From Pseudomonadota bacterium (GTDB taxonomy: Bacteria; Myxococcota_A; UBA9160; SZUA-336), in contig QJZC01000051.1 of assembly GCA_003247575.1 (NCBI GenBank), forward strand, positions 1 to 64,000: a stretch of 64,000 bases of DNA, read 5' to 3'. Positions 1 through 9,072 of this stretch are shown piece after piece. The notes beneath the pieces were generated by a model. It saw only the letters and a program-made list of their open reading frames with translations, ran no database searches and was not told the DNA's origin. A program made the position numbers and the translations under genes. Numbering within the stretch: position 1 is the stretch's first letter; the number at the start of each line of letters is the position of its first letter.

Positions 1-1632
1 CAGGTCCTCCACCTGCCGATAGATCTCCGCCGTACCGATGCGAACCCCGCCCGGATTGAGCGTGGCATCCGATCGACCGTAGACGATGGCCGTACCGCGC
101 TCGGTCAGTTCCACGAAGTCGCCGTGATGCCACACTCCCGGAAAGCGCTCGAAGTAAGCGCTTCGGTACTTGGATCCATCGGGGTCTCGCAGGAATCCAA
201 CCGGCATCGATGGGAAGGGCCGCGTACACACCAGCTCTCCCTTCGCACCGACCAGGGGGCGCCCATCACCGGAGTAGCAAGCCACCGCCATTCCGAGCCC
301 CGCACATTGAAGTTCCCCAGCGTAGACCGGTAGGTTGGGGTTTCCCGTGAGGAAACAGGACACGATGTCCGTCCCACCCGAGATCGAGGACAAGCGCAGG
401 TCGCTCCCGATGTTCTCGTAGACGTAGCGAAAGCCTTCCGGCGACAGAGGCGATCCGGTGCTCAGCAGAGCACGCAGCCCACCGAGTTCGAATCTCTCAC
501 GAGGACGCAGCCTCTCGCTCTCCGCTGCTGCAAGGAACTTGGCACTCGTTCCAAAGATCGTGATCCCCGCACGCTCGGCCATGTCGAAGAGCGCATACCC
601 CGAGGGATGAAACGGCGAGCCCTCGTAGAGCACCACGCTGGCTCCCACGGCCAGAGCGCTCACGAGCCAGTTCCACATCATCCAGCCACAGGTCGTGAAA
701 TAGAAGATGCGATCCTCGCGCCGTAGATCCGTGTGCAGCAGCAGCTCCTTCAGATGTTGCACCAGGGTCCCCCCTGCTCCGTGCACGATGCACTTGGGTG
801 GACCCGTCGTTCCCGACGAGTAGAGCACGTAGACCGGATGATCGAATGGGAGCTGCTCGAACTCGAGCACGTCCACAGAAGGACCCGCTCGATCGAGAAA
901 GTCCGCCCAGGCGACGCAACCCGACATGTCGGCAGCCGAGTCGGTCGGGTCTGCATAGCGAACCACGATCGTCTCCACGAGCGACGGCAAGCCGCGTCGA
1001 ATTTCCGCCAACGCACCGCGCCGATCGAAGGAGCGCCCCGCGTAGCTGTAACCATCGACGCCAATCAACACGCGCGGCTCGATCTGAGCGAAGCGGTCCA
1101 GAATTGCCTCGGTACCGAAGTCGGGAGAGCATGAGGACCACACCGCGCCGATGCTGGTGACCGCGAGCATTGCGATCACGGTCTCTGGCAAGTTCGGCAA
1201 CACCGCCGCTACGCGATCTCCGGGAGACAGCCCCAGGCCGCGGAGGGCTGCGGCAGCGCGCGCGACCTCGGCATAGAGCTCCGCATAGCTCAGCTGGCGT
1301 TCACCGCCGCGCTCGTCGAAGAACAAGAGCGCGGGGCGCGCATCGCGAAAACGCAGCAGATTCTCGGCGAAGTTGAGCTTCGCTCCGACGAACCAGCGAG
1401 CTCCGGGCATCTGGTCATAGTGCTCGACGATCCGCTCGGGCGGCGTGCTCGCACGCACGTCGGCGAACTCCCACAGCGTGCGCCAGAACTCGGAGGGCTC
1501 GTCGATCGACCACTGGTGGAGCGCCGCGTACCCGGCTGCTCGGGGACCCCTTCCGTCGAGTCGGTTCTGGAAGGCGGTCATCAGTGAATCCGCCACCTGT
1601 TCGGGGCGCGGCTCCCAGAGCTTCTCGGTCAT
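1..1632 (-). CDS. aacS: Acetoacetyl-CoA synthetase (3' end outside window)
   Basis: Adenylate-forming ligase that would convert acetoacetate, ATP and CoA to acetoacetyl-CoA in the cytoplasm. The visible 544 codons cover most of the usual ~650. The N-terminus (TEKLWEPRPEQV, then HQWSIDEPSEFW) is the AACS-type ACS_N domain, followed by the AMP-binding P-loop YSSGTTGPPKCIVHG and the later motifs STGSPLSPEG and GGTDIVSCF; the C-terminal lid domain runs off the left edge. The ATG at 1632 has GGAGG at 1641-1645 (8-base spacing); another ATG at 1640 is out of frame. It is divergent from the homogentisate genes, whose final products are fumarate and acetoacetate, so it plausibly completes tyrosine catabolism by activating acetoacetate. 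A general acyl-CoA synthetase is less likely because the N-terminal domain and the STGSPL block are AACS-like. Confidence 0.9.
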   Translation of the reverse strand, partial: MTEKLWEPRPEQVADSLMTAFQNRLDGRGPRAAGYAALHQWSIDEPSEFWRTLWEFADVRASTPPERIVEHYDQMPGARWFVGAKLNFAENLLRFRDARPALLFFDERGGERQLSYAELYAEVARAAAALRGLGLSPGDRVAAVLPNLPETVIAMLAVTSIGAVWSSCSPDFGTEAILDRFAQIEPRVLIGVDGYSYAGRSFDRRGALAEIRRGLPSLVETIVVRYADPTDSAADMSGCVAWADFLDRAGPSVDVLEFEQLPFDHPVYVLYSSGTTGPPKCIVHGAGGTLVQHLKELLLHTDLRREDRIFYFTTCGWMMWNWLVSALAVGASVVLYEGSPFHPSGYALFDMAERAGITIFGTSAKFLAAAESERLRPRERFELGGLRALLSTGSPLSPEGFRYVYENIGSDLRLSSISGGTDIVSCFLTGNPNLPVYAGELQCAGLGMAVACYSGDGRPLVGAKGELVCTRPFPSMPVGFLRDPDGSKYRSAYFERFPGVWHHGDFVELTERGTAIVYGRSDATLNPGGVRIGTAEIYRQVEDL

Positions 1633-1890
1633 TCCGCCATTCCTCCAATCCGAGCTCGTCCCTGGATCGCTCCGCAACGAGCGCGCAGCGAAGCAGGATC
1701 GCCATCGCACAATGAACGCTGCGAGCTATCCTCTCTGATGTCGGAAGCACCACCCGTCGGTCGTGGCCCACGCGGACACCGAACGCACACCAGTGTCGCA
1801 GACCGGTGTCCCGCTCGTCGCCACCTGCTCGCGACGACGTGGAACTCGCTACGACGTGTGAGTCGCAACGACGAACGCATGGAGGAAAGC

Positions 1891-3009
1891 ATGACGCATC
1901 CTTCCTCGGGCAGCGAGCCTACACCTCCCACAAGCGATGAAGACGCGGCCAGAACGGACTCCGAGAATCCCATGCAGACCGATGGCTTCGAGTTCGTGGA
2001 GTACGCGGCACCCGACCCGATTGCACTCGGACGCCTGTTCACACAGCTCGGGTTCGTGAAGGCAGCCGTCCACCGCTCGAAGGACGTAACACTCTACCGG
2101 CAAGGGGACGTCCACTTCCTGGTCAATGCGGAGCCAGACAGCTTCGCTCAGGCGTTTGCGCGCGTCCACGGCCCCTGCATCTGCGCCATCGCGCTCCGCG
2201 TGCGCAACGCCGCGAGCGCGCTCGAGCGCGCTCGCAAGTTGGGAGCCTGGACCGTCGATCAGAGGCCGGGCCCCATGGAGCTCCACATTCCCGCGATCAA
2301 GGGGATCGGGGACAGCTTGATCTATCTCGTCGATCGTTATGGCGATCACACCATCTACGACGTCGACTTCGTGCCGACCCAGGAGTCCGAGTCAGAAAGC
2401 GACGCCAGCGGTGCCGGCCTGCTCGAGATCGACCACCTCACACACAACGTCCACCGCGGCCGGATGCAGGAGTGGGCCGATTTCTATACACGACTGTTCG
2501 GATTTCGCGAGATCCGCTATTTCGACATCACGGGCGCGAAGACGGGTTTGCGCAGTCGCGCCATGTCGAGCCCCTGCGGCAAGATTCGAATCCCGATCAA
2601 TGAGTCCTCAGACGATCAGAGCCAGATCCAGGAATACCTCGAGGCCTATCAGGGCGAGGGCATCCAACACATCGCGCTGTCTACGCACGACATCTACTCC
2701 ACCGTAGAGATGCTCCGCGCGCGCGGGGTGGCGTTCCTGTCCACCCCGGATACGTACTACGAGGCGTTGCCTCAGCGCATCACCGAGCACGGCGAAGACC
2801 TGGAGCGACTTCGAAAGGATCAGATCCTTCTCGACGGTGGCCCGACCGAGGGCACTCTGCTCCAGATCTTCACCGAGACCGTGATCGGGCCGATCTTCTT
2901 CGAGATCATCCAGCGCAAGGGCAACCAGGGGTTCGGTGAGGGGAACTTCCAGGCTCTCTTCGAGGCGATCGAACGCGACCAGATCCGGCGCGGAGTGATC
3001 AAGCCATGA
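1891..3009 (+). CDS. hppD: 4-hydroxyphenylpyruvate dioxygenase
   Basis: Fe(II) dioxygenase converting 4-hydroxyphenylpyruvate to homogentisate. The product is 372 aa, normal for the family, with two vicinal-oxygen-chelate domains. The expected 2-His-1-Glu iron triad is visible: His182 in IDHLTHN, His260 in IQHIALSTHD, Glu338 in FFEIIQRKG, with spacing close to that of characterised enzymes. The C-terminal block RKGNQGFGEGNFQALFEAIE is diagnostic. I chose the ATG at 1891 because GGAGGA lies at 1881-1886; the frame stays open to an ATG at 1738, but the extra N-terminus is Arg-rich and unlike the family. First gene of a three-gene operon; its stop overlaps the hmgA start (ATGA). A TATCCT box at 1727-1732 could be part of the promoter. 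Confidence 0.95.
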   Translation: MTHPSSGSEPTPPTSDEDAARTDSENPMQTDGFEFVEYAAPDPIALGRLFTQLGFVKAAVHRSKDVTLYRQGDVHFLVNAEPDSFAQAFARVHGPCICAIALRVRNAASALERARKLGAWTVDQRPGPMELHIPAIKGIGDSLIYLVDRYGDHTIYDVDFVPTQESESESDASGAGLLEIDHLTHNVHRGRMQEWADFYTRLFGFREIRYFDITGAKTGLRSRAMSSPCGKIRIPINESSDDQSQIQEYLEAYQGEGIQHIALSTHDIYSTVEMLRARGVAFLSTPDTYYEALPQRITEHGEDLERLRKDQILLDGGPTEGTLLQIFTETVIGPIFFEIIQRKGNQGFGEGNFQALFEAIERDQIRRGVIKP

Positions 3010-4139
3010 AGCGACGGATCGAGTTTCCGCGAGCGGAGGGACTCTACTCACGGCAGGCTCACGTGGCCCTTCCGACGGGCACTTTCGAGCGCGAGATCGG
3101 ACGCCAAGGATTCTTCGGTCCCGCTACGCACATGTACCACCGACATCCCCCGACCGGATGGAGTCAGATCGAGGGCCCGCTGCAGCCGCGAGCATTTCGC
3201 GCGAGCGATCTCGGCGCCGAGGAGACCGATCAGGCCCCCTGGGAAGCGCCCTCGCTCATCAGCAACGCCCACATCGACCTGCGCATCTGGCACACGCGGA
3301 GCGCCTGCGATCGGCTCTATCGAAACGCCGACGGCGATTTGCTGTTGTTCGTACACGAAGGTGCGCTCGACTTCTTCTGCGACTTCGGGCACCTGCCCCT
3401 GCGCGAGGGCGACTATCTCCTGATTCCGAGATCCACCTCATGGAGAGTGGCACCTCACGAGCCGGCGACCTTGCTCGCCATCGAGGCGACCGAGTCGAGC
3501 TTCGGGCTCCCCGATCGGGGCATGCTCGGCGAGCACGCCCTGTTCGACCCCGCGATCCTCGAGACCCCCAAGATCGACGAGTCGTTTCGAGCACAGCAGG
3601 ATGACAGGAGCTGGACGATCGTCGTGAAGGCCCGTTCGGCACTCTCCAGCTTGACCTATCCCTTCAACCCACTGGATGCGGTGGGCTGGAAGGGCAATCT
3701 CGCTCCGGTTCGCGTCAATTGGCGCGACATCCGGCCGGTTGCGAGCGATCGCTACCACGTTCCACCCTCGGCGCACACCACCTTCCTGTGTGATCGCTTC
3801 GTCGTATGCACGTTCTGCCCGAGACGGATCGAGAACGATCCAGAGGCACTGAAGGTTCCCTTCTTCCACTCCAATGACGACTACGACGAGCTGATCTTCT
3901 ATCACAGGGGACAGTTCTTCAGCCGCGACGGGATCGCACCGGGTGCAGTCACTCTCCACCCGCGAGGCCTGACCCACGGCCCACACCCGAAGGCGCTCGC
4001 GCAAAGCCAGCGCCAGCCCCGCAGCGAGACGGATGAGGTGGCCGTGATGATCGACTGTCGCGATGCCGTCGTCGTCAGCGAAGCAGCAGCGCAGGTCGAG
4101 GTGCCAGGCTACGCGCAGTCTTGGAGCGAGTCGGCATGA
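3006..4139 (+). CDS. hmgA: Homogentisate 1,2-dioxygenase
   Basis: Ring-cleaving iron dioxygenase turning homogentisate into maleylacetoacetate. The 377-aa product starts with KRRIEFPRAEGLYSRQAH and carries the HgmA block HSNDDYDELIFYHRGQF (about residues 288-304), followed by LHPRGLTHGPHPK (about 317-330), which together supply the cupin His/Glu iron ligands. It is shorter than the ~430-aa proteobacterial HmgA and looks like the compact bacterial form. ATG overlaps the hppD stop by four bases, implying translational coupling. Position between hppD and a fumarylacetoacetase-like gene supports the role. Confidence 0.93.
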   Translation: MKRRIEFPRAEGLYSRQAHVALPTGTFEREIGRQGFFGPATHMYHRHPPTGWSQIEGPLQPRAFRASDLGAEETDQAPWEAPSLISNAHIDLRIWHTRSACDRLYRNADGDLLLFVHEGALDFFCDFGHLPLREGDYLLIPRSTSWRVAPHEPATLLAIEATESSFGLPDRGMLGEHALFDPAILETPKIDESFRAQQDDRSWTIVVKARSALSSLTYPFNPLDAVGWKGNLAPVRVNWRDIRPVASDRYHVPPSAHTTFLCDRFVVCTFCPRRIENDPEALKVPFFHSNDDYDELIFYHRGQFFSRDGIAPGAVTLHPRGLTHGPHPKALAQSQRQPRSETDEVAVMIDCRDAVVVSEAAAQVEVPGYAQSWSESA

Positions 4140-4152
4140 CCTCGACGCGCAC

Positions 4153-5169
4153 ATGAAGCTTGGAACCCTACGAAACGGTCGCGACGGCACACTCGTCGTC
4201 GTACACCGAGATCTCTCGTGTGCAGCACCCGTCCAGGCAATCGCGCCGACCCTGCAGGCGGCACTCGACGATTGGGATCGCTGCCGTCCCGCCCTCCAAA
4301 CCGCCTACGAGAGCCTGTGCCGCGGAACCTTGGTGGGCGCCCGCCCCCTGGACACGCGAGCCCTCGCTGCACCGCTACCGCGCGCCTATCAGTGGGCAGA
4401 CGCGAGCGCCTACGTGCGTCACGTCGAGCTCGTGCGACGCGCGCGTGGAGCTGATATGCCGGATAGTTTCTGGACCGATCCCCTGCTCTACCAGGGAGGC
4501 TCGGACCACTTCCTCGCAGCCAACGACGACATCGAAGCCGCGTCCGAAGAGCAAGGGATCGATCTCGAAGCGGAGATCGCCGTGATCACCCGCGACGTGC
4601 CGCGTGGCGCCTCGCGCGACCAGGCGAGTGGTTGCATCGCCTTGTTGGTGCTGGTCAACGACGTCTCGCTCAGGAACCTGATCCCGAACGAGCTCGCGAA
4701 GGGATTCGGGTTCTTCCAGAGCAAGCCGGCGAGTGCGCTCTCTCCGGTCGCCGTCACTCCCGACGAGCTCGGGCAGGCGTGGGATGGGAGCCGAGTGCAC
4801 CGTCCGCTCGAGGTCTGGGTTCGAGGTGAGCAGCTCGGAGCTCCGGATGCAGGCCGCGACATGACGTTCGGCTTCCCCGAGCTCCTCGCGCACGCCGCTC
4901 TGACGCGTGCGCTCGGCGCCGGTACGATCTTGGGATCCGGCACGGTCTCGAACGCGGATCCCGCGGCCGGAAGCGCGTGCCTCGCAGAACGACGCACGCT
5001 CGAGCTACTGGAGCACGGGAAGGTCGAGACCCCATTCTTGCACTTCGGCGACCAGATTCGAATCGAGATGCTGGATGCGCAGGGTCGCTCGATCTTCGGT
5101 GCCATCGACCAGCGCGTCGTGCCCTATCGGCCAGCGTCGGCCCAGGACGCTGACGAGCCCCCCGGCTAG
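4153..5169 (+). CDS. Fumarylacetoacetase-like hydrolase (FAA hydrolase family)
   Basis: Probable last enzyme of the homogentisate pathway, hydrolysing fumarylacetoacetate to fumarate and acetoacetate. The 338-aa product matches the compact bacterial FAH form: N-terminal MKLGTLRNGRDGTLVVV, then YQGGSDHF, the metal-binding block GIDLEAEIAVITRDVPRG, NDVSLRNLIP, and the C-terminal GSGTVSNADP. The frame is open upstream of 4153, but that part overlaps hmgA and is not family-like; ATG 4153 lies 13 bases after the hmgA stop and has only a weak ribosome site. The paralogous family contains other hydrolases and decarboxylases, so the exact substrate rests on gene order. No maleylacetoacetate isomerase gene is present nearby. 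Confidence 0.88.
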   Translation: MKLGTLRNGRDGTLVVVHRDLSCAAPVQAIAPTLQAALDDWDRCRPALQTAYESLCRGTLVGARPLDTRALAAPLPRAYQWADASAYVRHVELVRRARGADMPDSFWTDPLLYQGGSDHFLAANDDIEAASEEQGIDLEAEIAVITRDVPRGASRDQASGCIALLVLVNDVSLRNLIPNELAKGFGFFQSKPASALSPVAVTPDELGQAWDGSRVHRPLEVWVRGEQLGAPDAGRDMTFGFPELLAHAALTRALGAGTILGSGTVSNADPAAGSACLAERRTLELLEHGKVETPFLHFGDQIRIEMLDAQGRSIFGAIDQRVVPYRPASAQDADEPPG

Positions 5170-5209
5170 AAGCCGCCTGCCTCGGTGCCCCTGCCCTCGG
5201 AGCCGCCTA

Positions 5210-5231
5210 CCCTTCGGAGCCACCTGAAGGG
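5210..5231 (+). terminator. Possible terminator hairpin after the homogentisate operon
   Basis: CCCTTC (5210-5215) pairs with GAAGGG (5226-5231) around a 10-base loop, 40 bases after the last operon stop. There is no U-tract, so this is a weak candidate. The area also holds a degenerate direct repeat (TCGGAGCCGCCT / TCGGAGCCACCT). Confidence 0.3.
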
Positions 5232-5335
5232 GCGCCGTGCGCGGATCTCGCAGCCGGCGTGAACCGTCCGGTCCACGCAAGCTGCGACGCTCCTCCCCGC
5301 GTGCGTTCCGAGCGGGGCTGCGGCACCCTCGCGCC

Positions 5336-6421
5336 ATGGAGCGCACACAGACCATCGTCCTCACCGGCGGCGGTACGGCCGGTCACGTGACCCCGAACCT
5401 GGCACTGATCCCACGGCTCCGCGAGCGCGGCTTCCGGGTCGAGTACATCGGCTCCCACACCGGTCTGGAACGCTCGCTCTGCGAACAGGCAAATATCCCG
5501 TACCACGCAGTCGCGGTGGGGAAGCTGCGCCGCTATGTCAGCTGGGAGAACCTGATCGACCCGTTCCGGCTACTCCAGGGAATCGCCCAAGCGGTCCCGC
5601 TGCTCGGCAAGCTGGGGGCCTCACTGGTCTTCTCGAAGGGTGGCTTCGTCGGAGTTCCGGTGGTCTACGCTGCAAAGCTGAAGGGAATTCCCGTCATCCT
5701 GCACGAGTCGGATCTGAGTCCCGGGCTGGCCAATCGTCTCTGCATCCCCGTAGCGACGCGCGTCTGTGTTGCGTACAAGGAGACCCTCGATCTGCTCCCG
5801 GCCCGAGCTCACGGCCAACACACCGGAACCCCCATCCGCGCGAGCCTGCTCGAGGGTGACCGCTCTCGGGGCCAGGCGCGTTTCGGGCTCACCTCGGGAC
5901 GCCCCACGGTGTTGGTATTCGGCGGCTCCCAGGGGGCTCGCGCCATCAACGAGGCCGTACGCGAGCTCGTCCGACTCGGCGGCACCGATCTCCAGTTCCT
6001 GCATGTCTGCGGACCCGGGAATCTCGAGGAGAAGTTCGAGGGTCGCCCCTACTATCGCCAGTTCGAGTACCTACACGACGAGTTCGCGGACGCGCTCGCG
6101 TGCGCCGACGTCGTGGTCGCACGCGGCGGGGCCAACTCGCTGTCGGAGCTCGTCGCACTCCACAAGCCCGCGATCATCATTCCGCTTCCGCGTGACGCGA
6201 GTCGTGGCGATCAGATCGAGAACGCGGAGCAGCATGCAGCGAAGGGCTTCGGCATCGCTTTGGCGCAGAGCGAATTGACGGCAATGCGCTTGCGCACCGA
6301 ACTCGAAGCACTCATCGCGCACTCGGAAGACTTCATCGCAGCGATGCAGCGCGACGCTCCGCTCGACAGCGCGGCAACTCTGGTGGATCTGATCGCAGAG
6401 CTCGCGAAGCCCACCTGCTGA
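5336..6421 (+). CDS. murG: MurG-type UDP-GlcNAc:lipid I N-acetylglucosaminyltransferase
   Basis: GT28-family enzyme that adds GlcNAc to lipid I to give lipid II on the inner face of the cytoplasmic membrane. The 361-aa product has the N-terminal glycine loop TGGGTAGHVTPNLALIP, SKGGFVGVPVVYAA, HESDLSPGLANRL, the second glycine loop FGGSQGARAIN, ARGGANSLSEL and PRDASRGDQIENA. From recollection of the family, phrases such as GKLRRYVS, HESDLSPGLAN and SRGDQI resemble the Staphylococcus-type MurG more than the Escherichia type. ATG 5336 begins the conserved domain; the preceding open frame is Arg/Pro-rich. It stands alone, not in a dcw cell-wall cluster, so it may be a second copy or a related glycosyltransferase. 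Confidence 0.85.
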   Translation: MERTQTIVLTGGGTAGHVTPNLALIPRLRERGFRVEYIGSHTGLERSLCEQANIPYHAVAVGKLRRYVSWENLIDPFRLLQGIAQAVPLLGKLGASLVFSKGGFVGVPVVYAAKLKGIPVILHESDLSPGLANRLCIPVATRVCVAYKETLDLLPARAHGQHTGTPIRASLLEGDRSRGQARFGLTSGRPTVLVFGGSQGARAINEAVRELVRLGGTDLQFLHVCGPGNLEEKFEGRPYYRQFEYLHDEFADALACADVVVARGGANSLSELVALHKPAIIIPLPRDASRGDQIENAEQHAAKGFGIALAQSELTAMRLRTELEALIAHSEDFIAAMQRDAPLDSAATLVDLIAELAKPTC

Positions 6422-6669
6422 GCTGCGCGCGCTGCGGTCGCGGATCCTGGCTCGTCTGGATTGCCCGACCGACGTGCGCGGCTCCCGTGTCCCACCCCAC
6501 CTGAGACACCCGAACCGCGAGGGTGCGAACGAACATGTCTCGGATCTACCACTCGAGGAGGAGACCGACGTGAGAAACCATTGCGTCTGCACAGAACGCC
6601 GAGTGTTTCCACGAGTGCACGCGAGCGCAGGGGAATTATCGCTACGAGTGTGACCTGCGTGATCACTCC

Positions 6670-6687
6670 GAGCGGGTAAGCCCGCTC
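6670..6687 (+). terminator. Hairpin downstream of murG
   Basis: GAGCGGG (6670-6676) and CCCGCTC (6681-6687) form a perfect 7-bp stem with a TAAG loop. There is no T-run after it, and it is 250 bases from the murG stop, so a terminator role is only possible. Confidence 0.35.
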
Positions 6688-6912
6688 TGGAAAACTGCCG
6701 CCAGCTTGGCACCGCTGCGATGATCGATCTCGCCTGATCACTGACCGCTCGGCCAACAATTCGCGCCGCGCGCTTCCCATTCAGCGGACATCCGAGGCGG
6801 CGCTGCGATCTCCGGCGAGTCCATCTCGCTTCGAGTTGATTTTCTCACGCAAAGGGGGGAGCCTGGCTATACCGCCATGATCGCCCGAGCGTACGATCGG
6901 CATCGTCCACCC

Positions 6913-7023
6913 CCACAGTTCGCCCCCCAGAGTTGATCACCCACAGTCGATCGCCCCGCAGTTGATCGAGACTAGAGGCAAGCCCAGACTTCACCTGGAG
7001 ACAGAGTTCAGCTGGAGACAGAG
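6913..7023. repeat. Short degenerate tandem repeats upstream of a hybrid kinase
   Basis: Two adjacent kinds of repeat. Around 6913-6972 there are about four ~15-base units of the form CAGTTGATCGCCCC. At 6990-7006 and 7007-7023 a 17-base unit (TTCASCTGGAGACAGAG) occurs twice with one mismatch. They end about 50 bases before the kinase start, in its presumed 5' region. Confidence 0.7.
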
Positions 7024-7076
7024 ATGCGGAAGATCAGGATGCCGGCGGTGAACACCTGGATGCGGAGTAGAGTGTC

Positions 7077-8789
7077 ATGGCAACGCCATTGGTAGTAAAC
7101 TGCCCTGTTCAGACCGACACGCGAACGACTCGCGGAGGAGATCTGTTGGCAGCGCTCACATCGGGCTCGACCGACGATGAAAATCTGAAGCGCGAGCTGG
7201 GTCCGAGTGACTCCCGGCGAGAAGTGCACCGAGCCTCGGACGACCCGGAAATTCCCAGCCAGACCACGACCGAAGTCAAGCGGCTCCGGCACTACTTCGG
7301 TCAGTCCAGCGAAGGCATCTACGGATTCGAGCTCGAACCTCCCGTGTCGATGAGCCTGCCCCCCGACGAAGCGATCAGCCAGTGGCTCGAGTGCGCGAGG
7401 CTCGTAGAATGCAACACGACCTTCGCGAAGATGTACGGCTACGCGCATCCCGACGAGCTGATCGGAACTCCCCTCAATCCGTTCCTCAGCGATAGTCCGG
7501 AACACAACCGCGAGTACCTCCGGGCCTTCTGGGACTCCGGCCTCGATCTACGCGACGGTGAGTCGCAAGAGATCGATCGCTTCGGCGCGCGGAAATACTT
7601 CTTGAACACCTTGTTCGGAGTCGTCGAGAACGGACATCTCGTGCGCGTCTGGGGCGTTCAGCGCGACATAACGGAACAGCGAAGCCTGGAACAGCAACGT
7701 CGCATCCAGCAGCGCTCTCTCGCCGTCGAAGAGCTCGCCGCCGGTATTGCACACCACTTCAACAACATGCTGACGATCATTTCGGGCAATCTGAGCCTGG
7801 TCCTCGAGGGATCCGCGCTCACCGACGGTGACGTCGACGCACTGACGAGCGCGTCGCGCGCAGCCGACTTTGCGGCCGTCCTGACGCGCCAGCTGCTCAC
7901 CTTCAGCCAGCGGCATCAGCAGAACTCGGAGCCCGTAGATGTAGCTACAGCAGTGAAGACGGCGTGCCAGCTTCTCCGCCCGACTCTGGGCGAACAGATG
8001 CACCTCGATCTCGACTTGAGCGAGGCCCCCCACCTGTTGGCGGATCCAGCGCTGATCCAGCGGCTGATCGTCAAGCTGGTCGAACACGCACGCCGCGCGG
8101 TGAACAACATCGGGACGGTGAAAATCCAGCTCCGCAGCTTGGGTGACGACACGACCTCTCCCCAGTTGGTGCTCCGAATCTCCTATCCGGTGAGCCCAGC
8201 GAGCCCACTTCCGAGCAATACTGGGCTCATCAACCCCTACTTCGCGGGCAGACCCGCCGAGGATCTCACGGAGGTGTACGGGATCGTACTCAATCTGGGC
8301 GGGAGCTTCTCGACCGAGTCTTCGGAGCGAGAGATGACGATCGCGCTACAGTTCTCGGCCGAATCATCATCTGTCGCTCCCGCCAGCCAGCCGACAGAGC
8401 GGCAGACATCCGAGACGTTGGAGACGGCGCTGGTGGTCGAGGACGACGAACAGGTCCTCTCGGTCGTGCGCCGTTTCCTGCTGTCGTCTGGGTATCGCGT
8501 CCTGATGGCCGCGACTGCGAGCGAGTCGTTGGAGATTCTCGAGCACCATCGCGGCACGATCGATGTCCTCATCGTCGACGTCGTCCTTCCCGACAAAAGT
8601 GGGACGGAGCTGGCCGCAGAGTTGCTCCAGCAGCGCCCCAATCTGCGAATCCTGCTGATGTCGGGACTCGGCAGACCGCCGGGCCTCGACGCACAGCTCG
8701 CCGCGCTCGAGGTGCTGCCCAAGCCATTCTCACGCGAGGAGCTCGAGCAACGGCTCAGGCAGCTGCTGAAACGCGATCGAAGCTCCTGA
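7077..8789 (+). CDS. PAS hybrid histidine kinase with degenerate ATP-binding domain and receiver
   Basis: Cytoplasmic 570-aa signalling protein with no membrane segment. A disordered N-terminus (1-65) is followed by a PAS-like domain (about 70-200, ending WGVQRDITEQ), an HisKA helix with His226 in LAAGIAHHFNNML, a HATPase-like region (about 290-430) and a C-terminal receiver (about 450-565; VVEDDE, IVDVVLP with the phospho-acceptor Asp, LPKPF with the conserved Lys). Oddities: the acidic residue normally after the phospho-His is His227; the N-box Asn is replaced (KLVEHARRAV); no DxGxG box can be found. The ATP-binding domain is therefore probably inactive, and the protein may be phosphorylated by another kinase, act as a phosphatase, or act as a docking partner. 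The start is the first ATG of the frame; no good ribosome site is visible. Confidence 0.85.
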   Translation: MATPLVVNCPVQTDTRTTRGGDLLAALTSGSTDDENLKRELGPSDSRREVHRASDDPEIPSQTTTEVKRLRHYFGQSSEGIYGFELEPPVSMSLPPDEAISQWLECARLVECNTTFAKMYGYAHPDELIGTPLNPFLSDSPEHNREYLRAFWDSGLDLRDGESQEIDRFGARKYFLNTLFGVVENGHLVRVWGVQRDITEQRSLEQQRRIQQRSLAVEELAAGIAHHFNNMLTIISGNLSLVLEGSALTDGDVDALTSASRAADFAAVLTRQLLTFSQRHQQNSEPVDVATAVKTACQLLRPTLGEQMHLDLDLSEAPHLLADPALIQRLIVKLVEHARRAVNNIGTVKIQLRSLGDDTTSPQLVLRISYPVSPASPLPSNTGLINPYFAGRPAEDLTEVYGIVLNLGGSFSTESSEREMTIALQFSAESSSVAPASQPTERQTSETLETALVVEDDEQVLSVVRRFLLSSGYRVLMAATASESLEILEHHRGTIDVLIVDVVLPDKSGTELAAELLQQRPNLRILLMSGLGRPPGLDAQLAALEVLPKPFSREELEQRLRQLLKRDRSS

Positions 8790-9000
8790 CTCGTCGCTCG
8801 ACGGCGCTTCGCGAAAATTTGGTGCAGAAGGCAGACTTCCGCCCTCGGATCGCTTACCCTGATTTCCGTCGGCGCCCGACGAGTGCCCGCGCACCGCGTA
8901 CGAGCCCGCCAGTCGGCCGGCCAGTCGGAAGTGGTTGCCCCCGCCGAGACCCGCCCGGGTCCGGAGAGAGAATCGCTCGGCAGTCCGGTCTTCGTTCGGC

Positions 9001-9072
9001 AGGACTCGATACCTAGGACTCGACAGGCAAGACTCGACAGGCAACTCTGGACACGAAGGTCTCGACACGCAA
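9001..9072. repeat. Degenerate ~15-bp tandem repeats
   Basis: Roughly five units of a 14-15 base motif (consensus about AGGACTCGACAGGCA), the second and third nearly identical, in the 411-base gap between the hybrid kinase and the deoxyhypusine-synthase-like gene. The rest of the gap (8790-9200) shows no gene. Confidence 0.7.

Larger units (their letters stand above)
6422..7076. other. Intergenic region with hairpin and short repeats
   Basis: About 650 bases without a convincing gene. It contains a 7-bp hairpin (6670-6687), a TATACC box at 6868-6873 that might be a -10 element for the downstream kinase, and tandem repeats just before it (6913-7023). Small open frames here are Arg/Pro/Thr-rich and lack ribosome sites. 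Confidence 0.6.

Noticed and set aside
481..500. TTCGAATC strings (also near 43194) as tRNA T-arms
   Set aside because: They lie inside coding frames and no cloverleaf can be drawn around them.
1738..1890. Extension of HPPD to an upstream ATG at 1738
   Set aside because: The extra residues are Arg/His-rich and unlike the family; GGAGGA at 1881 marks the start at 1891.
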